Below are positions 4,128 to 5,146 of a stretch of 5,146 nt of DNA, piece after piece. The position numbers and the translations under genes were made by a program. Position 1 is the first letter of the stretch. The number at the start of each line of letters is the position of its first letter. Source of the stretch: Candidatus Hermodarchaeota archaeon (GTDB taxonomy: Archaea > Asgardarchaeota > Hermodarchaeia > Hermodarchaeales > Hermodarchaeaceae); the NCBI GenBank assembly GCA_016840595.1, contig JAEOSA010000154.1, forward strand, positions 1 through 5,146. The letters run 5' to 3'. A model generated the notes under the pieces. The model was not told where the DNA came from and made no database searches. It worked only from the letters and a program-made list of their open reading frames with translations.

Positions 4128-5146
4128 ATGGATTTTGAATTTTCACCTGACGAAGAACTCTTCCGACAAACGGTCCGGGAATTCGCTCAAAAAGAAATTC
4201 GTCCCTATACACGGGAAATGGACGAAACCGGTCAATTGCCGAAAGGTTTGGTCAAGAAAATGGCTGACCTCGGTCTTCTGGGCATAACGATCCCGGAGAA
4301 ATATGGCGGAGCAGGCGGTAACTTTATGCAAACCTGCATCGCCGCTGAAGAACTTGCACGCGCAGATCTCAGCATTGCTATCCCCGTCTTTTACCTCGTC
4401 GAAGCTAGCTGGGCCTGGGTCTTCGCCCGACATGGGACCGAAGAAGCCAAACAGGAGATATTACCCAAAGTTGCTAGCGGGGAATATTTCTTTGGAATTG
4501 CGACAACAGAGCCTGGAGGAGGTAGTGACATTGTCGGCGCAACGACAACGACCATCGCCCCCAAAGGCGATAAGTATGTTGTGAACGGCGAGAAGGTCTA
4601 CATTAGTGGTATTCGTGAATCGATCACTGAGATGAAAGGTCGCTACTTCACCACCGCCTACTTAGACAAGAAGGCGACGCCGAAGCATCGTGGTATTGCG
4701 GCGTTCATTCTTCCGGTTGAAAAAGATACGCCGGGCCTGACTCCTACGCTTTTTGAGGATTGGGGTCGGATGGGAATTAGCACAGGAGGCTTTGCCATGG
4801 ACAACGTAGAGATTCCGAAGCATTGGTTGATTGGTGAACCTAACCGTGGGTTCGTGTACTCTATGGAAGGGTTTTCTGCCGCGCGTGTCATCATTGGTGC
4901 TACCTGTATCGGTTGTGCCCTTGAAGGACTCGAGATTGGGAAGAACTATATCCGCCAACGCAAAGCCTTTGGCAAAGAACTTGGTAAATATGAAGGGATC
5001 AGCTTCCCGCTTGCTGAATGGCATAGCAAACTCATGGGCGATCGTCTAATTATGTACAATGCCGCGTGGATAATGGATAAAATGTATGCGGGTGACAGCA
5101 AGTACACGCATTTCGATGTTGCTCTCTGGACTGCTATGGCTAAACT
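4128..5146 (+). CDS. acyl-CoA dehydrogenase, N-terminal 339 residues (cut by right edge)
   Basis: This FAD flavoenzyme oxidises an acyl-CoA to the 2,3-enoyl-CoA, normally passing electrons to electron-transfer flavoprotein. Domains run in family order. The helical N-terminal domain (1-120) contains FSPDEELFRQTVREFAQKEI and GLLGITIPEKYGGAGG (49-64). The beta middle domain carries the FAD/substrate loop FGIATTEPGGGSDIVGA (122-138), NGEKVYISG (153-161), DWGRMG (211-216) and FAMDNVEIP (222-230). The C-terminal helical domain begins near 243, with RQRKAFGKEL (276-285) corresponding to the conserved R..FG motif. The family is usually about 380-400 residues, so some 45-60 are missing, including the region that often holds the catalytic Glu. 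At the alternative isovaleryl-CoA-dehydrogenase position before Arg253 there is Ala252, so the base must lie elsewhere. Chain-length preference cannot be read. Substrate could be a fatty, branched or cyclic acyl-CoA. The start is firm thanks to GGAGGT. Confidence 0.95.
   Translation, partial: MDFEFSPDEELFRQTVREFAQKEIRPYTREMDETGQLPKGLVKKMADLGLLGITIPEKYGGAGGNFMQTCIAAEELARADLSIAIPVFYLVEASWAWVFARHGTEEAKQEILPKVASGEYFFGIATTEPGGGSDIVGATTTTIAPKGDKYVVNGEKVYISGIRESITEMKGRYFTTAYLDKKATPKHRGIAAFILPVEKDTPGLTPTLFEDWGRMGISTGGFAMDNVEIPKHWLIGEPNRGFVYSMEGFSAARVIIGATCIGCALEGLEIGKNYIRQRKAFGKELGKYEGISFPLAEWHSKLMGDRLIMYNAAWIMDKMYAGDSKYTHFDVALWTAMAK

Noticed and set aside
4143..4433. Several frames opposite or inside the dehydrogenase (4143-4433, 4303-4584, 4658-4894, 4662-5024, 4831-5049)
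   Set aside because: All overlap the strongly supported acyl-CoA dehydrogenase frame. None has a family resemblance or a ribosome site.
1..5146. CRISPR array, tRNA, rRNA, insertion sequence or integrase
   Set aside because: I saw no regularly spaced repeats, cloverleaf-like sequence, transposase motifs or terminal inverted repeats anywhere in the window.

Overview
The window reads as archaeal chromosomal DNA, most probably from an Asgard lineage of the Lokiarchaeia/Thorarchaeia type. The best pointer is the long gene at 2181-3821. It encodes an exported, membrane-anchored beta-propeller followed by a cadherin/Ig-like domain, with repeat wording (GGFALIG, LWNITYGG, IWVNDT) typical of Asgard surface proteins. 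TATA-like boxes about 25 bases ahead of the expected transcript starts and poly-T stretches after genes also fit archaea. Several genes have good Shine-Dalgarno sites. Base composition looks like mid-40s % GC, estimated by eye. The lineage call is an inference, not a measurement.

Layout, left to right. (1) 1-589, minus strand: the N-terminal 196 residues of kynureninase, running off the left edge. (2) 711-1052, minus: a small three-helix membrane protein of unknown role. (3) 1053-1292: a regulatory stretch dense in symmetry, with overlapping TTGTG/CACAA dyads, a large imperfect hairpin with a TATATA core and an adjoining T8 tract on the minus strand, and a hairpin abutting a Shine-Dalgarno site. 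(4) 1293-1469, plus: a 58-residue zinc-ribbon protein. (5) 1526-1966, minus: a VOC/glyoxalase-fold protein, convergent with the zinc ribbon. A short reading frame with a better ribosome-binding site overlaps its start. (6) 1967-2180: a divergent promoter region. (7) 2181-3821, plus: the propeller surface protein. (8) 3818-3981: a small reading frame that looks broken by two frameshifts, beginning in a 4-base ATGA overlap with the propeller stop. It is followed by a poly-T terminator. (9) 4128-5146, plus: an acyl-CoA dehydrogenase with its own promoter and strong Shine-Dalgarno site, cut by the right edge.

The genes do not form one operon or one evident pathway. Kynureninase (tryptophan/kynurenine breakdown or NAD precursor supply) and the acyl-CoA dehydrogenase (acyl-CoA oxidation) are metabolic. 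The propeller protein acts outside the cell membrane. I found no rRNA, tRNA, CRISPR array, transposase or integrase. I did not find a convincing new multi-gene system. The least explained parts are the symmetric regulatory stretch at 1082-1282, the leader frame before the VOC gene, and the broken small gene after the propeller.
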